From: Streptomyces corynorhini
GTDB taxonomy: Bacteria > Actinomycetota > Actinomycetes > Streptomycetales > Streptomycetaceae
DNA length: 64,000 nucleotides
Direction of reading: 5' to 3'
Assembly (NCBI RefSeq): GCF_003346515.1
Contig: NZ_QQNA01000021.1
Location: forward strand, 21,756 to 85,755
Shown piece after piece: positions 26,510 to 35,071 of the stretch. The notes beneath the pieces were generated by a model. It ran no database searches, was not told where the DNA came from, and saw only the letters and a list, made by a program, of their open reading frames with translations. A program made the translations under genes and the position numbers. Numbering within the stretch: the stretch's first letter is position 1; each line of letters starts with the position of its first letter.

Positions 26510-27295
26510 TCACCCGCCGTCCGACCGCCCGCCGTCCGACCGCCCGTCACGCGGCCCGAAGGCGTGCAGCGCGTCGGCGTCGCTGGCGCGGGCGTGCAGG
26601 AAGTAGTCGGCCCATTCGGCGATGTCCGGATAGCCGGAGGTCTCCGTCAGCTCGGCGATCGCGGCGTCGATGTCGAAGTCGGTGACCCGCAGTTCCACCC
26701 CGGGGCCGAGCAGCGCCCAGTGCGCGCCCGGCCGGCCGTACGGCATGCCGACGCTGCCCGGGTTCACGACCTGGCGGCCGTGGGCGAGCCGTACGAAGGG
26801 CATGTGCGTGTGGCCGCAGACGACGGTACGGATGTCGTCGCCGAGCCCCGCGAAGACCTCGGCCCAGCGCGCGAGCCGGGAGTCCACGAGCACGATCTCC
26901 TCGTCGTCGCGGGGCGTCGCGTGGCAGAACAGCACCTGCCCCAGCCCCGCGATCCGCAGATACCGGGAGCGCGGCAGCCCGGCCAGCAGCTCCACCTGGT
27001 CGTCGCGCAGCCGGCCGGCGGCCCAGGGCCCGATGGCGTCCGGGACGTGGGGGATCCGGCCCGCGCGCAGCTCGACGAGTTCACGGTCGGCGTTGCCGCC
27101 GATCAGTACGGCCCGCTCCCCCAGCGCCGCCAGCCGGTCGAGGACCTCCACCGGCTGCGGGCCCGCCACGATGTCACCGGTGATCAGGATCCGGTCGGCG
27201 GCGGCGACGTCCGGTTCCGCGAGCACCGCCTCCAGAGCGGGGAGGACCCCGTGGATGTCGGAGAGAACGGCGACCCGGTTCGGTGATGTCGGCAT
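26510..27295 (-). CDS. metallophosphoesterase (YfcE/calcineurin-like)
   Basis: 261 residues. Metal-binding motifs are VLSDIHG near the N-terminus, GDIVAGP, GGNADRE, CHATP and CGHTHMPF, plus VNPGSVGMP. This is the YfcE/MJ0936 group of metal-dependent phosphatases or phosphodiesterases; the substrate is unknown. The C-terminus ends in short DGRSDGG repeats produced by an expanded 12-bp DNA repeat, so the tail is probably unstructured. ATG 27295 has AAGGAG upstream. The RidA-like gene lies 25 bp upstream on the same strand. Confidence 0.9.
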   Translation of the reverse strand: MPTSPNRVAVLSDIHGVLPALEAVLAEPDVAAADRILITGDIVAGPQPVEVLDRLAALGERAVLIGGNADRELVELRAGRIPHVPDAIGPWAAGRLRDDQVELLAGLPRSRYLRIAGLGQVLFCHATPRDDEEIVLVDSRLARWAEVFAGLGDDIRTVVCGHTHMPFVRLAHGRQVVNPGSVGMPYGRPGAHWALLGPGVELRVTDFDIDAAIAELTETSGYPDIAEWADYFLHARASDADALHAFGPRDGRSDGGRSDGG

Positions 27296-27320
27296 ACGTC
27301 CCACACTCCTTCACTCCTCG

Positions 27321-27722
27321 TCATCCCGGTACCTCCGCCACGGCCGTGATCTCGACCAGCTGGCCGGTGTACCCCAAGCAGGCCACCCCGAGGAGCGTGG
27401 AGGTGTGCGGACCGGTGCGCAGACCGCCCGCGCGGACGACTTCCCAGACCCGGCTGAGATCCGCCGGGTCGCTCGTCGCGACGGACACCGTGGTCGCCAC
27501 CACGTCGCGCGGCTCGCAGCCGACGGCCGTCAGAGCCTCCGCCAGGTTGGCGAGCACCTGTTCGGTCTGCGCGACGAAGTCGTCCGCGCCCACGAGCTTG
27601 CCGTCCCGGTCCAACGGCACGGCCCCGGCCAGGAAGGCCAGGCGCCGACCCGTTTCGACGACCGCCACGTGCGCGTAGTCCGGCGGGGGAAACAGACCGG
27701 GGACGGTCATGCGGTGGGCCAT
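27321..27722 (-). CDS. RidA (YjgF/YER057c/UK114) family protein
   Basis: 133 residues with the RidA trimer core (FLAGAVPLDRDGKLVG, DFVAQTEQVLANLAEALTAVG, TSTLLGVACLGYTGQLVEITAVAEV). RidA proteins deaminate reactive enamines/imines from PLP enzymes. The usual catalytic Arg near the C-terminus (xCxRxE) is replaced by GYTGQLVEI, so this is probably a Rid subfamily without canonical deaminase activity. ATG at 27722 with a good TAAGGAG site. Likely co-transcribed with the downstream phosphoesterase. Confidence 0.88.
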   Translation of the reverse strand: MAHRMTVPGLFPPPDYAHVAVVETGRRLAFLAGAVPLDRDGKLVGADDFVAQTEQVLANLAEALTAVGCEPRDVVATTVSVATSDPADLSRVWEVVRAGGLRTGPHTSTLLGVACLGYTGQLVEITAVAEVPG

Positions 27723-27788
27723 CTCATCGCTCCTTAAGCTGCCTACCCGGTCATACGTCCGCGAGCCGCCGCTTGCTCAGCCGCGGCG

Positions 27789-27926
27789 GGCAGGAACCGG
27801 CCGGACCCGGCAGGAGCAAGGGCCGGACCCGGCAGGAGCAGGAGCCGGGGCAGGAGCTGGGACAGGAGCCGGGGCAGGAGCCGGGACAGGAGCCGGGGCA
27901 GGAGCCGGGACAGGAGTACGGCAGGG
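27789..27926. repeat. 12-bp tandem repeat (GGGGCAGGAGCC / GGGACAGGAGCC alternating)
   Basis: From about 27845 to 27914, 12-bp units alternate GGGGCAGGAGCC and GGGACAGGAGCC, giving a 24-bp higher-order period. Degenerate copies extend to 27789. Purine-rich on the plus strand. It lies between the LysR gene end and the RidA promoter. Confidence 0.9.
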
Positions 27927-27984
27927 GTGAGCCGGGAGCGGGAGTGAGTTGGGGGGGGCCGGGGCGCCCGGTCCTCGCCGTCCC

Positions 27985-28968
27985 TCAGGCCGCCGGAGCG
28001 TGCAGCAGCGGGCTCTTGTGGAGCGCCAGCCAGCGGCGGTAGTCCTCCGCCCGCAACGCCGCCTCCCGGTACGCCGCCTCCAGGTCGGCGAAGGCCCCGG
28101 CGTACGCGGCGCCCCCGGCGCCCACCTCGGCGCCGCCGGGTTCCGGCCGTGTGAACAGCAGCAGCCGTACCGCGAGCGGGTCGTCCCGCAGCGGCCTGAC
28201 CACCATGTCGTCGCGCGGCGCCGAGGTGGGCTGGCATGGGGCGACCGCCTCGCCGACCGCGATCAGCGAGGCCGCCGTGACGTAATCCCCGTGCAGTACG
28301 GGCGGATTGAGCCCCGCCTCCCCCAGCACCCGGCGCAGTCCGTCCCACTCACCGTCCACGGTCGGGTCCACCATCCAGCGGTCCCCGGCGAGATCCGCGA
28401 GATCCACCACCGGCATGGCGGCGGCGGGGTGGTCCCTGGCCAGGGAGACGAACTGCGGTTCGCGTTCCAGCAGCACCCGCGCGACCAGCCCCTCGGGCAC
28501 GGCCAGCGGGCAGCCCTCGACCTCGTGCACGAAGGCCACGTCGAGCTGGTCGCTCGCGACCATCCGCAGCAGCGCGCCCGCCGAGACGTCCATCCGGAGC
28601 GTGATGTCCGTACCCGGCAGCCGGTGTCTGAGCCTGCGCAGCCAGCCCACCAGCGCGCGGCTCGCGGTCGAGCCGATCCGCAGCCGGGGACCGGCGCTCC
28701 GGTCGGCCGCCGCACGGGCCTCGGTGACCAGGGCGGCCATGCCGGAGACCAGGGGGCGCGCCCGGCTCAGCACCGTACGGCCCAGCGGGGTGGGGCGGCA
28801 GCCGGTGCGTTCGCGGGAGAACAGCTCGGCGCCCAGGGAGTTCTCGATCCGCCGCAGCTGTGTCGTCAGGGACGGCTGGCTCATCCCCAGCAGCCGGGCC
28901 GCCTTGTGCAGACTGCCGGCGTCGGCAATGGCACACAGGGCCCGCAGATGCCTTACCTCCAGCTCCAT
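27985..28968 (-). CDS. LysR-type regulator, probable activator of the adjacent snapalysin gene
   Basis: 327 residues. The N-terminal winged HTH (LRALCAIADAGSLHKAARLLGMSQPSLTTQLRRIE) is followed by the periplasmic-binding-like effector domain and an unusually long C-terminal extension (about 280-327). It is divergent from a secreted snapalysin. In S. lividans, S. coelicolor and S. griseus a LysR regulator is encoded beside the neutral protease gene and activates it. Effector unknown. Confidence 0.93.
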   Translation of the reverse strand: MELEVRHLRALCAIADAGSLHKAARLLGMSQPSLTTQLRRIENSLGAELFSRERTGCRPTPLGRTVLSRARPLVSGMAALVTEARAAADRSAGPRLRIGSTASRALVGWLRRLRHRLPGTDITLRMDVSAGALLRMVASDQLDVAFVHEVEGCPLAVPEGLVARVLLEREPQFVSLARDHPAAAMPVVDLADLAGDRWMVDPTVDGEWDGLRRVLGEAGLNPPVLHGDYVTAASLIAVGEAVAPCQPTSAPRDDMVVRPLRDDPLAVRLLLFTRPEPGGAEVGAGGAAYAGAFADLEAAYREAALRAEDYRRWLALHKSPLLHAPAA

Positions 28969-29175
28969 GCCCCGAAGAGTAGAGCGGGGTTCTCAGCCAC
29001 ACCAGATGGCCAAAACGCTCCAATTTGCGTTGCATTCGAAGAAATACGGCCAGGGTGATGCGCTGGTGTTATCGGTCATTGACATCATCCGCACAGGGGC
29101 GGACTCATCGAGACTCTGCGATACCGAACGCGCTTCATCGGACGCGTTCTCGACGAATGAGCAGGAGCCCCCCAC
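28969..29175. promoter_or_regulatory. LysR-snapalysin divergent control region
   Basis: A 207-bp gap, locally AT-rich near 29020-29110, between the divergent LysR and protease genes. A LysR site would be expected. The dyad-like TTGCGTTGCATTCGAA stretch at about 29022-29040 is the best candidate (T-n11-A form), but I cannot separate it from chance. Confidence 0.4.
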
Positions 29176-29853
29176 ATGACATCCCAGAAGTCGGTGATCT
29201 CGGCGATCGCCGGAATCGGTCTGGCATTCGTCACGGCGGTCGGAGTCGCACCCGCCGCCCACGCCACCGGCACGGCCGCCGCCCCCACCGGCACGCCCGC
29301 CACCTCGCACACCGCCCCGTACGCGGGGTACGAAGGCTCGAAGGCCGAGGCCGCGGGCAACCAGGCGTTCTTCGACGCGGTCCTGAAGTCGGTCGCCGAG
29401 AAGCGCGCCGCCAACCCCGCCATCCAGGCCGTCACCGTGGTCTACAACGCCTCGGCGGCGCCCACCTTCGCCGGGCAGATAGCCGCCAGCGCGTCGATCT
29501 GGAACAGCGCGGTCACCAACGTGAAGCTCCAGTCGGGCAGCAACGCCGACTTCACCTACCGCGAGGGCAACGACTCGCGCGGCTCGTACGCGAGCACCAA
29601 CGGCCACGGCCAGGGGTACATCTTCCTGGACTACGCCCAGAACCAGCAGTACAACTCGACCCGGGTCACGGCCCACGAGACCGGGCACGTGCTCGGCCTG
29701 CCGGACCACTACTCGGGGCCGTGCAGCGAGCTGATGTCGGGCGGCGGACCGGGCACCTCCTGCACCAACTCCCAGCCCAACGCGGCCGAGCGCGCCCGGG
29801 TCAACACCCTGTGGGCGAACGGCCTCGCGGCGGCCATGGCCAAGGTGTCCTGA
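29176..29853 (+). CDS. snpA: snapalysin (small secreted zinc metalloprotease, M7 family)
   Basis: 225 residues behind an AGGAG site. A Sec signal peptide (residues 1-29, ending PAAHA) is followed by a short propeptide and the mature M7 domain. The zinc motif [11 protein letters not shown] spans 167-177 (HExxHxxGxxD: His167, Glu168, His171, Asp177), followed by the Met-turn SELMSGG. Two Cys residues likely form a disulfide. Secreted milk-protein-hydrolysing protease, expected to be activated by the divergent LysR. A hairpin follows the stop. Confidence 0.95.
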   Translation: MTSQKSVISAIAGIGLAFVTAVGVAPAAHATGTAAAPTGTPATSHTAPYAGYEGSKAEAAGNQAFFDAVLKSVAEKRAANPAIQAVTVVYNASAAPTFAGQIAASASIWNSAVTNVKLQSGSNADFTYREGNDSRGSYASTNGHGQGYIFLDYAQNQQYNSTRVTAHETGHVLGLPDHYSGPCSELMSGGGPGTSCTNSQPNAAERARVNTLWANGLAAAMAKVS

Positions 29854-29873
29854 CCCGTCACCCGGCCCACGCG

Positions 29874-29910
29874 AAGGGGCGCCCCCGAAATCTCCTCGGG
29901 TGCGCCCCTT
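29874..29910 (+). terminator. hairpin after snapalysin
   Basis: AAGGGGCGC (29874-29882) pairs with GCGCCCCTT (29902-29910) and an inner CCCGA/TCGGG extends the stem with one mismatch; the loop is 7 bases. It lies 21 bp after the snapalysin stop. Confidence 0.85.
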
Positions 29911-29938
29911 CCCTTGTCCCCCTTGGTAACGTCGATCG

Positions 29939-30622
29939 GTGGACTTCCGTACGGAGATCGGCGCCTCGCCCCGGCGCGATCTCGACCGCTGCATCGAGGG
30001 CGATTTCGAGACACATCTGACGGTGCGGGCCGCCGGCCGGGGCCGGGGGGCGTCGCTCGGCGACTGGGCCACCGCCCACGGCCTGCCGCTCAGCCATGTC
30101 GTCCTGGACCGGGGCCGCACCCCGTCCCGCCCGACGCTCACCCTGCGCGGCTCCGGCAGCCTGGACGAGCAGCGCGGCGCGGCCGAGCGGTGCGTCCGGC
30201 GGCTGGCGGAGGCCGGGTTCACGGTGGTCAGGACGAAGCTGGTGGCGGCGCCCTGGAACGACGGCGTACCGCAGAACGACGCCGAGGCGGCCGCGCTCCC
30301 CGCGCACTGCCGCTTCGAGCACCGCGTCACCCTGCGGCTGGCGATCCCGTACCACGCGGGCCGGCTGACGGCCGTCGCCGAGGAGCACCGTGCCCATGTC
30401 TCGCGCGACGCCCGCCGGGCGCTGCCGGGAGGTGTGCAGGAACGGGTGGTGAACCAGCACGTCGCGGGCGCGGGCCGGCCCGCGGCACGGGCCCGGCTGG
30501 ACGGGCTGCTCGACGCGATGGTCGAGGTCGGGTTCCAACCGGCCGATGTGCGCGAGGAGTTCGTGGTGTACGACGACAACCCGGCGGCGGACGGCGGCTG
30601 GGTGGAGGAGTCGGCGGAGTAG
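29939..30622 (+). CDS. conserved actinobacterial hypothetical protein, probably leaderless
   Basis: 227 residues from GTG 29939. A TAACGT -10 (29927-29932) ends six bases before the GTG and no ribosome site is present, so translation is probably leaderless. The protein has alternating beta/alpha segments (FETHLTVRAAG, RCVRRLAEAGFTVVRTKLVAAPW, FEHRVTLRLAIPY, MVEVGFQPADVREEFVVYDD), suggesting two similar half-domains. I do not recognise the function. Oriented away from snapalysin and followed by a strong hairpin. Confidence 0.75.
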   Translation: MDFRTEIGASPRRDLDRCIEGDFETHLTVRAAGRGRGASLGDWATAHGLPLSHVVLDRGRTPSRPTLTLRGSGSLDEQRGAAERCVRRLAEAGFTVVRTKLVAAPWNDGVPQNDAEAAALPAHCRFEHRVTLRLAIPYHAGRLTAVAEEHRAHVSRDARRALPGGVQERVVNQHVAGAGRPAARARLDGLLDAMVEVGFQPADVREEFVVYDDNPAADGGWVEESAE

Positions 30623-30641
30623 CGGGGCGGCGCTGGCGGGG

Positions 30642-30725
30642 TGGCTGCCATGGCGGCGGCGACCGGATGGCTGCCATGGCGGCGGCCGGATGGCGGTGGC
30701 CGGATGGCGGTGGCCGGATGGCGGT
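30642..30725. repeat. nested tandem repeats (26-bp and 14-bp units)
   Basis: Two copies of a TGGCTGCCATGGCGGCGGC unit are followed by three perfect 14-bp GGCCGGATGGCGGT units at 30684, 30698 and 30712. The stretch lies just past the hypothetical gene's stop and before a terminator hairpin. Confidence 0.9.
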
Positions 30726-30730
30726 ACCGC

Positions 30731-30773
30731 CTCCGACGGCCTTTCCGTCCAGCGGAGGGAAAGGCCGTCGGAG
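30731..30773. terminator. 16-bp perfect hairpin, probably bidirectional
   Basis: CTCCGACGGCCTTTCC (30731-30746) pairs perfectly with 30758-30773 around an 11-base loop. It separates two converging genes, so it can stop transcription from both. Confidence 0.9.
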
Positions 30774-30824
30774 GGCCGGGGGTTCAGCGTCGCCGGGCGG
30801 CGCGCGCATCCCGCCGGGCCGGGG

Positions 30825-31268
30825 TCAGGAGGCCCCGACCAGAGGCCGGTCGGCCAGCTCCGTGTCCGTCGGCAGCTGGCCGCGGATCCGGCCGAGCGCC
30901 TCCTCGAAACCGCCCCCGGCGATCCCCGACGCGTAGGCCGCCCCCCGGCAGTGCAGGGTCAGGCTCAGCTCCGCCCGTCCCACCGGCCCCTCGTCGTCCC
31001 GCTCGCCCAGGGCGAGCAGACAGCTGAGGGTGGCCTGTTCGACCGCGCCGCCCGCACTGACCGCGAGGGGGATGTCCCACTCCATGACGCAGGACGACAG
31101 CGCCTCGCCCGCCCCCACCGCCTCCAGCGCCGCGAAATCGGGCCCTTCGTACTGCACTCCCCTGATCTCCGTGCGCACCTGCCGGCCGCCCGCGGTGAGG
31201 GTGATCGCTTCCGCCCCCTGGCGGTCCCGGTACCAACCCGCCCATGAATCCGTCGACTCCGCTGTCAT
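30825..31268 (-). CDS. DUF6304-like conserved protein
   Basis: 147 residues starting MTAESTDSWAGWYRDRQGAE. Beta-rich, with conserved WGWYRDR-like start, GVQYEGPDFAALEA, and a C-terminal FEEALGRIRGQLP helix. Resembles, from memory, the Streptomyces DUF6304 family; no function is known. A TACAGT hexamer lies eight bases before the ATG, suggesting a leaderless or near-leaderless start. An in-frame upstream ATG near 31337 is possible. Confidence 0.65.
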   Translation of the reverse strand: MTAESTDSWAGWYRDRQGAEAITLTAGGRQVRTEIRGVQYEGPDFAALEAVGAGEALSSCVMEWDIPLAVSAGGAVEQATLSCLLALGERDDEGPVGRAELSLTLHCRGAAYASGIAGGGFEEALGRIRGQLPTDTELADRPLVGAS

Positions 31269-31339
31269 GGCAGCGGACTGTAGCGGTAGCGGAGATTCCA
31301 CCGCAGCACGGGGCACCGGTTCATGACGGTGCGTCATCT

Positions 31340-31470
31340 CACACCGGGCGCGAACCGGAGCGAACCGGGAACGAACCGGGGGCGAACCGGGACGGAAGGA
31401 CACCCGACCCACCCTCTGGCGCCGTCGAGTACGCCGTCGAGTACGCCGCCGAGCGCGCCGTCGAGCGCGT
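31340..31470. repeat. two short tandem repeats in an intergenic gap
   Basis: CGAACCGGGA-type units (31350-31395) are followed by GCCGTCGAGTAC/GCCGTCGAGCGC 12-bp units (31423-31470). The second array ends at the 3' boundary of the acetyltransferase gene. Confidence 0.7.
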
Positions 31471-32066
31471 CAGCGTTCGCGCGGCTCGCGCCACATGGGC
31501 CACATGCGCGGGCCGTCGGGCAACCGCACCGTGTGTTCGGTGAAGGCGAAGCCGAGCCGCTCGTAGAGGCGGCTGCTGCGCTCGCTGCTGGCCTCCAGAT
31601 ACGCCGGGACGCCCGCGCGGTCGCAGCGTTCGAGGACGGGCTCGATCAGCGCGCGGCCCAGGCCCCGGCCCTGGTGCTCCGGGGCGACCGCGATCATCAG
31701 CAGGTACTCGTGCGCCCGGTCCTCGGGGTGCACCAGACCGGTGAGGCGGCCGACCATCTCGGCCCTCTCGTTGTCCGGGTCGGCGATCTCCCGCATCCGG
31801 GCGGGGGTCTCGTCCTCCTCCTCGGGCGCGCCGGCCGGGACCTGGAGCCAGAGCGCCATGGCCGTCTCGTCCTCGGTAAGGTCCACCCGGCCCTCGGCGA
31901 GGGCGACATCCGCGAACACTCCGAGGAACAGACCGTTCACCTTGCGGCGGTGCTCGTCGTCGGGAAAGACCCAGTTGCACACCGGGTCGTCGTAGAAGGC
32001 CCCTTCGAGCAGTCGCACCAGCGTCGCCCGGTCGGCCTCGTCCGCCTGTCTGATCCGTACACCCAT
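31470..32066 (-). CDS. GNAT family N-acetyltransferase
   Basis: 198 residues from ATG 32066 (MGVRIRQADEAD), chosen for its GGGAGG site; an in-frame TTG at 32093 is an alternative. Acetyl-CoA-binding motif A is LLMIAVAPEHQGRGLGRALIEPVLERC, followed by AYLEASSERSSRLYERLGF and a C-terminal strand. The acceptor substrate is unknown. Separated from the encapsulin operon by about 195 bp, so probably its own unit on the same strand. Confidence 0.9.
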   Translation of the reverse strand: MGVRIRQADEADRATLVRLLEGAFYDDPVCNWVFPDDEHRRKVNGLFLGVFADVALAEGRVDLTEDETAMALWLQVPAGAPEEEDETPARMREIADPDNERAEMVGRLTGLVHPEDRAHEYLLMIAVAPEHQGRGLGRALIEPVLERCDRAGVPAYLEASSERSSRLYERLGFAFTEHTVRLPDGPRMWPMWREPRER

Positions 32067-32261
32067 CCGTTCGGCCCTCCCCTGGATCGCCAACTTGTCA
32101 CCGGCATCCTAGAGTTGGGGCGGATCAGCGCACGCGCGGGCCCCGCGCGACGCGCGGGGCCCGCTCTGCCGGCGGCCTGCGGCAGTGGCATGCGGCAGTG
32201 GTATCCGGCGCGCCCGCACGACACGGCGGCGGCAGGCGGCCCCGGCACACGGAGGCGCCCC

Positions 32262-33317
32262 TCAGCGGCTGCGCCGGGTGACGAATTCGGCCAGGGCCAG
32301 CAGATCGCCCGCCGCCGTGAGGTCGGGGATGGCGCGGGAGAGCTGGTGGACCGCCCGGGACATCCGGTCGGCGGCCTGGAGCTGCGCCCACTCCCGCCCA
32401 CCGGCCCGCTCGACGGCCGCCGCCGCGCGGGCCACCGCGCCGGGGTCGTCCAGCGGTCCCCGGTACAGCCCGGCCAGTTCCTCGGCCGCCGGGGTGCCGG
32501 AGGCCAGGGCCGCGACCACCGGCAGCGACTTCTTGTGCGCGGCCAGATCGGCGCCTGCGGGTTTGCCCGTACGGTCGGGGTCCCCCCAGATGCCCATCAG
32601 GTCGTCGATGAGCTGGAAGGCGAGCCCGGCCTCGCGGCCGAACGCGTTCACCGCCTCGACCCGTTCCGGGTCGGCGCCCGCGTAGAGCGCGCCGAGCGCG
32701 CACGAGGCCCCCAGCAGCGCGCCGGTCTTGGCGGTCGCCATGGCGACACACTCGTCGAGCGAGACCTCGTGGGGGTCGCGCCGCTCGAAGGAGCAGTCCG
32801 CCTGCTGCCCCGCGCACAGCTCGATGACGCAGGCGGCGAGCGCCGCCGACGCCGGACCCGACGCGGGGTGCGGATCCTCGGCGAGCAGCCGCAGGGCGAG
32901 CGCCATCATGGCGTCACCGGCGACGATGGCGTCGGCGGTGCCGAAGACCGTCCAGGCGGTGGCGCGATGGCGCCTGGTGGGATCCTCGTCGATCACGTCG
33001 TCGTGGAGCAGGGTGAAGTTGTGGGCCAGCTCGACGGCGACGGCGGCCGGTACGGCGGCCTCGGGATCCCCGCCGAGCGCGCGGGCGGCGGCGAGCACGA
33101 GCGCGGGCCTGATCGCCTTGCCCGCCCCTCCGGAGGCGGGCGACGGGGTGCCGTCGGCGTGCTCCCAGCCGAAGTGGTAGCTCGCGACGCGTCGTATCGC
33201 GCCGGGCAACGACCCCACGGCCGCGCGCAGTTCGGGATCGACGGCGGTGCGGGTGCGCTCCAGCAGGGCCACGGCCTCGTGACTCTCGATGGGCGCATCC
33301 GTGCTGGACATGGTCAC
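32262..33317 (-). CDS. polyprenyl synthase, probable family 2 encapsulin cargo
   Basis: 351 residues of trans-isoprenyl diphosphate synthase fold. The first Asp-rich motif is LLHDDVIDE; the second is FQLIDDLMGIWGD, a DDLxGIWGD variant typical of encapsulin-linked members. KAIRPALVL and the FQ motif complete the active site. It condenses isopentenyl diphosphate with allylic diphosphates; product length cannot be read. GTG start with GAGGAAAG upstream. It follows a family 2B shell gene with a hairpin-bearing 124-bp gap, matching the recalled operon type in which the enzyme is packaged inside the nanocompartment. Only about 12 residues precede the fold, so the loading signal is not obvious. Confidence 0.9.
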   Translation of the reverse strand: MTMSSTDAPIESHEAVALLERTRTAVDPELRAAVGSLPGAIRRVASYHFGWEHADGTPSPASGGAGKAIRPALVLAAARALGGDPEAAVPAAVAVELAHNFTLLHDDVIDEDPTRRHRATAWTVFGTADAIVAGDAMMALALRLLAEDPHPASGPASAALAACVIELCAGQQADCSFERRDPHEVSLDECVAMATAKTGALLGASCALGALYAGADPERVEAVNAFGREAGLAFQLIDDLMGIWGDPDRTGKPAGADLAAHKKSLPVVAALASGTPAAEELAGLYRGPLDDPGAVARAAAAVERAGGREWAQLQAADRMSRAVHQLSRAIPDLTAAGDLLALAEFVTRRSR

Positions 33318-33356
33318 GGATCACTTTCCTCGTACGGCGGGGGGGCGTGCGGACGG

Positions 33357-33434
33357 GCCCCGGGGCGGGCAGACGGGGGCCTTCCGTACCGGGAGAGGCA
33401 CGGAGGAGGCGCCGGAACCGGCCCGCCCCGGGGC
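33357..33434. repeat. 14-bp perfect inverted repeat between shell and cargo genes
   Basis: GCCCCGGGGCGGGC (33357-33370) is repeated in perfect inverted form at 33421-33434 with a 50-base loop. On the minus-strand mRNA it lies between the encapsulin stop and the polyprenyl synthase start. Each arm is itself partly self-complementary. It could attenuate readthrough or stabilise the upstream message. Confidence 0.85.
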
Positions 33435-33441
33435 GGGGGCC

Positions 33442-34845
33442 TCAGCTCCAGCGGCCGACTTCGACGTTCTCCAGCACCCCGAGGGCGTCCGGCACCAGAA
33501 TCGCCGCCGAGTAGTAGGCCGTCACCAGGTACGAGATGATCGCCTGCTCGTCGATGCCCATGAAGCGCACCGACAGGCTCGGCTCGATCTCGTCCGGGAT
33601 GCCGCTCTGCTGGAGGCCGATGACCCCCTGCTCGGTCTCGCCCGTACGCATGCAGATGATCGAGGTCGTCCGCGCGTCCGAGACCGGGATCTTGTTGGAC
33701 GGGAAGATCGGCACCCCGCGCCAGGCCGGCACGTGATGACCGGCGACCTCCACGGTGTCCGGGTAGAGCCCGCGCTTGTTGCATTCGCGGCCGAACGCGG
33801 CGATGGCGCGCGGATGCGCCAGGAAGAGCTTCGAGCCGCGGCGGCGCGAGAGCAGCTCGTCCATGTCGTCCGGGGTGGGCGCGCCGTCGTGCGGCTGGAG
33901 GCGCTGGCCGTAGTCGCAATTGTTGAGCAGCCCGAACTCACGGTTGTTGATCAGCTCGTGTTCCTGGCGCTCGCGCAGCGCCTCGACCGTGAGCCGCAAC
34001 TGCTGCTCGGTCTGGTTCATCGGCTGGTTGTACAGGTCGGCGACCCTGCTGTGGACCTTCAGCACGGTCTGCGCGACGCTCAGCTCGTACTCGCGCGGCG
34101 CCCCCTCGTAGTCCACGAAGGTGTGCGGCACGACCGCTTCGCCGACGTGTCCTGCGGACAGGTCGATGGCGGCCTCGCCGTACTTGTTGGTCCGCTGCTC
34201 CGGAATGGCGGCGAGCGTCTCCAGATGGCCGCGCAGCGAGTCCTCGCGCTCGGCGAGGTTCAGCACGTCCCGCCGGGTCAGTACGAGGACGGTGCACGCC
34301 GTGACGGCGCGCGCCGTGAACGCCCAGGTGGCCTCCCCATCCACCAGGGCCTCGTCGCCGAAGTACGCGCCGTCGGCGAGCACCCCCAGCTCCGCCTCGT
34401 CGCCATAGGGTCCCGTGCCCAGCTTCTGCACCCGGCCGTGGGCCAGCAGATAGACCTCGTCCGCCGCGTCCCCCGCCGTGGCCAGCGACTCGCCCGCCGC
34501 GAACTCGCGCTGCTCGCAGCGGCGCGCCAGCTCGGCGAGGACCTCCTCGTCGTCGTACTCGCGCAGCGCGGGCAGCTCGCCCAGCTCGGCGGGGATGACC
34601 GCGACCCGGTCGGCGGTCTGCACAAACGTCACCCGCCCGTCGCCCACCGCGTAGCTGAGGCGGCGGTTCACCCGGTACGTGCCACCCTGCACCTGGACCC
34701 ACGGCAGCATCCGCAGCAGCCACCGCGAGGTGATCTCCTGCATCTGCGGTGCCGACTTGGTGGTGGTCGCCAGGTTCCGGGCGGCATCTGTTCCCAGACT
34801 CTGCTGAGGGGGCTGCACCGCGCGGACCTCGTCACCAACCGACAT
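33442..34845 (-). CDS. family 2B encapsulin shell protein with cyclic-nucleotide-binding-like domain
   Basis: 467 residues. The HK97-type fold is split by an inserted cNMP-binding-like domain (about 90-215: [58 protein letters not shown]), the mark of family 2B. The flanking shell parts include [21 protein letters not shown] and the C-terminal [20 protein letters not shown] plus [20 protein letters not shown]. It self-assembles into protein nanocompartments around the enzyme encoded next. The N-terminal 40 residues are flexible. ATG behind AGGAAG. Whether cNMP binds is not known; no key Arg is obvious. Confidence 0.93.
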   Translation of the reverse strand: MSVGDEVRAVQPPQQSLGTDAARNLATTTKSAPQMQEITSRWLLRMLPWVQVQGGTYRVNRRLSYAVGDGRVTFVQTADRVAVIPAELGELPALREYDDEEVLAELARRCEQREFAAGESLATAGDAADEVYLLAHGRVQKLGTGPYGDEAELGVLADGAYFGDEALVDGEATWAFTARAVTACTVLVLTRRDVLNLAEREDSLRGHLETLAAIPEQRTNKYGEAAIDLSAGHVGEAVVPHTFVDYEGAPREYELSVAQTVLKVHSRVADLYNQPMNQTEQQLRLTVEALRERQEHELINNREFGLLNNCDYGQRLQPHDGAPTPDDMDELLSRRRGSKLFLAHPRAIAAFGRECNKRGLYPDTVEVAGHHVPAWRGVPIFPSNKIPVSDARTTSIICMRTGETEQGVIGLQQSGIPDEIEPSLSVRFMGIDEQAIISYLVTAYYSAAILVPDALGVLENVEVGRWS

Positions 34846-35071
34846 GAAGTCTTCCTCTCGATCATGAAACGACCTGCGAGAAGAATGGTTCCATCACTTG
34901 GCGTACGCACGCCATTACACAAATGAGTGGGACTGGAACGCCAGAAACTGGGAACAACACGCGGAAGTTCATTCCCACGGCCCAACGTGACGGCACAGCG
35001 CGAGCGCCCGGAGCACGGTCGCAGGCACAACAGCCCCCCACGGACCGGCTGATGACCGGAAGGAGGCGGCC
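34846..35071. promoter_or_regulatory. divergent promoter region of encapsulin and amidase genes
   Basis: 226 bp between the two divergent genes, noticeably less GC-rich near 34890-34960 than its surroundings. No palindromic operator stands out. Both genes keep good ribosome sites at its edges (AGGAAG on minus, AAGGAGG on plus). Confidence 0.45.
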
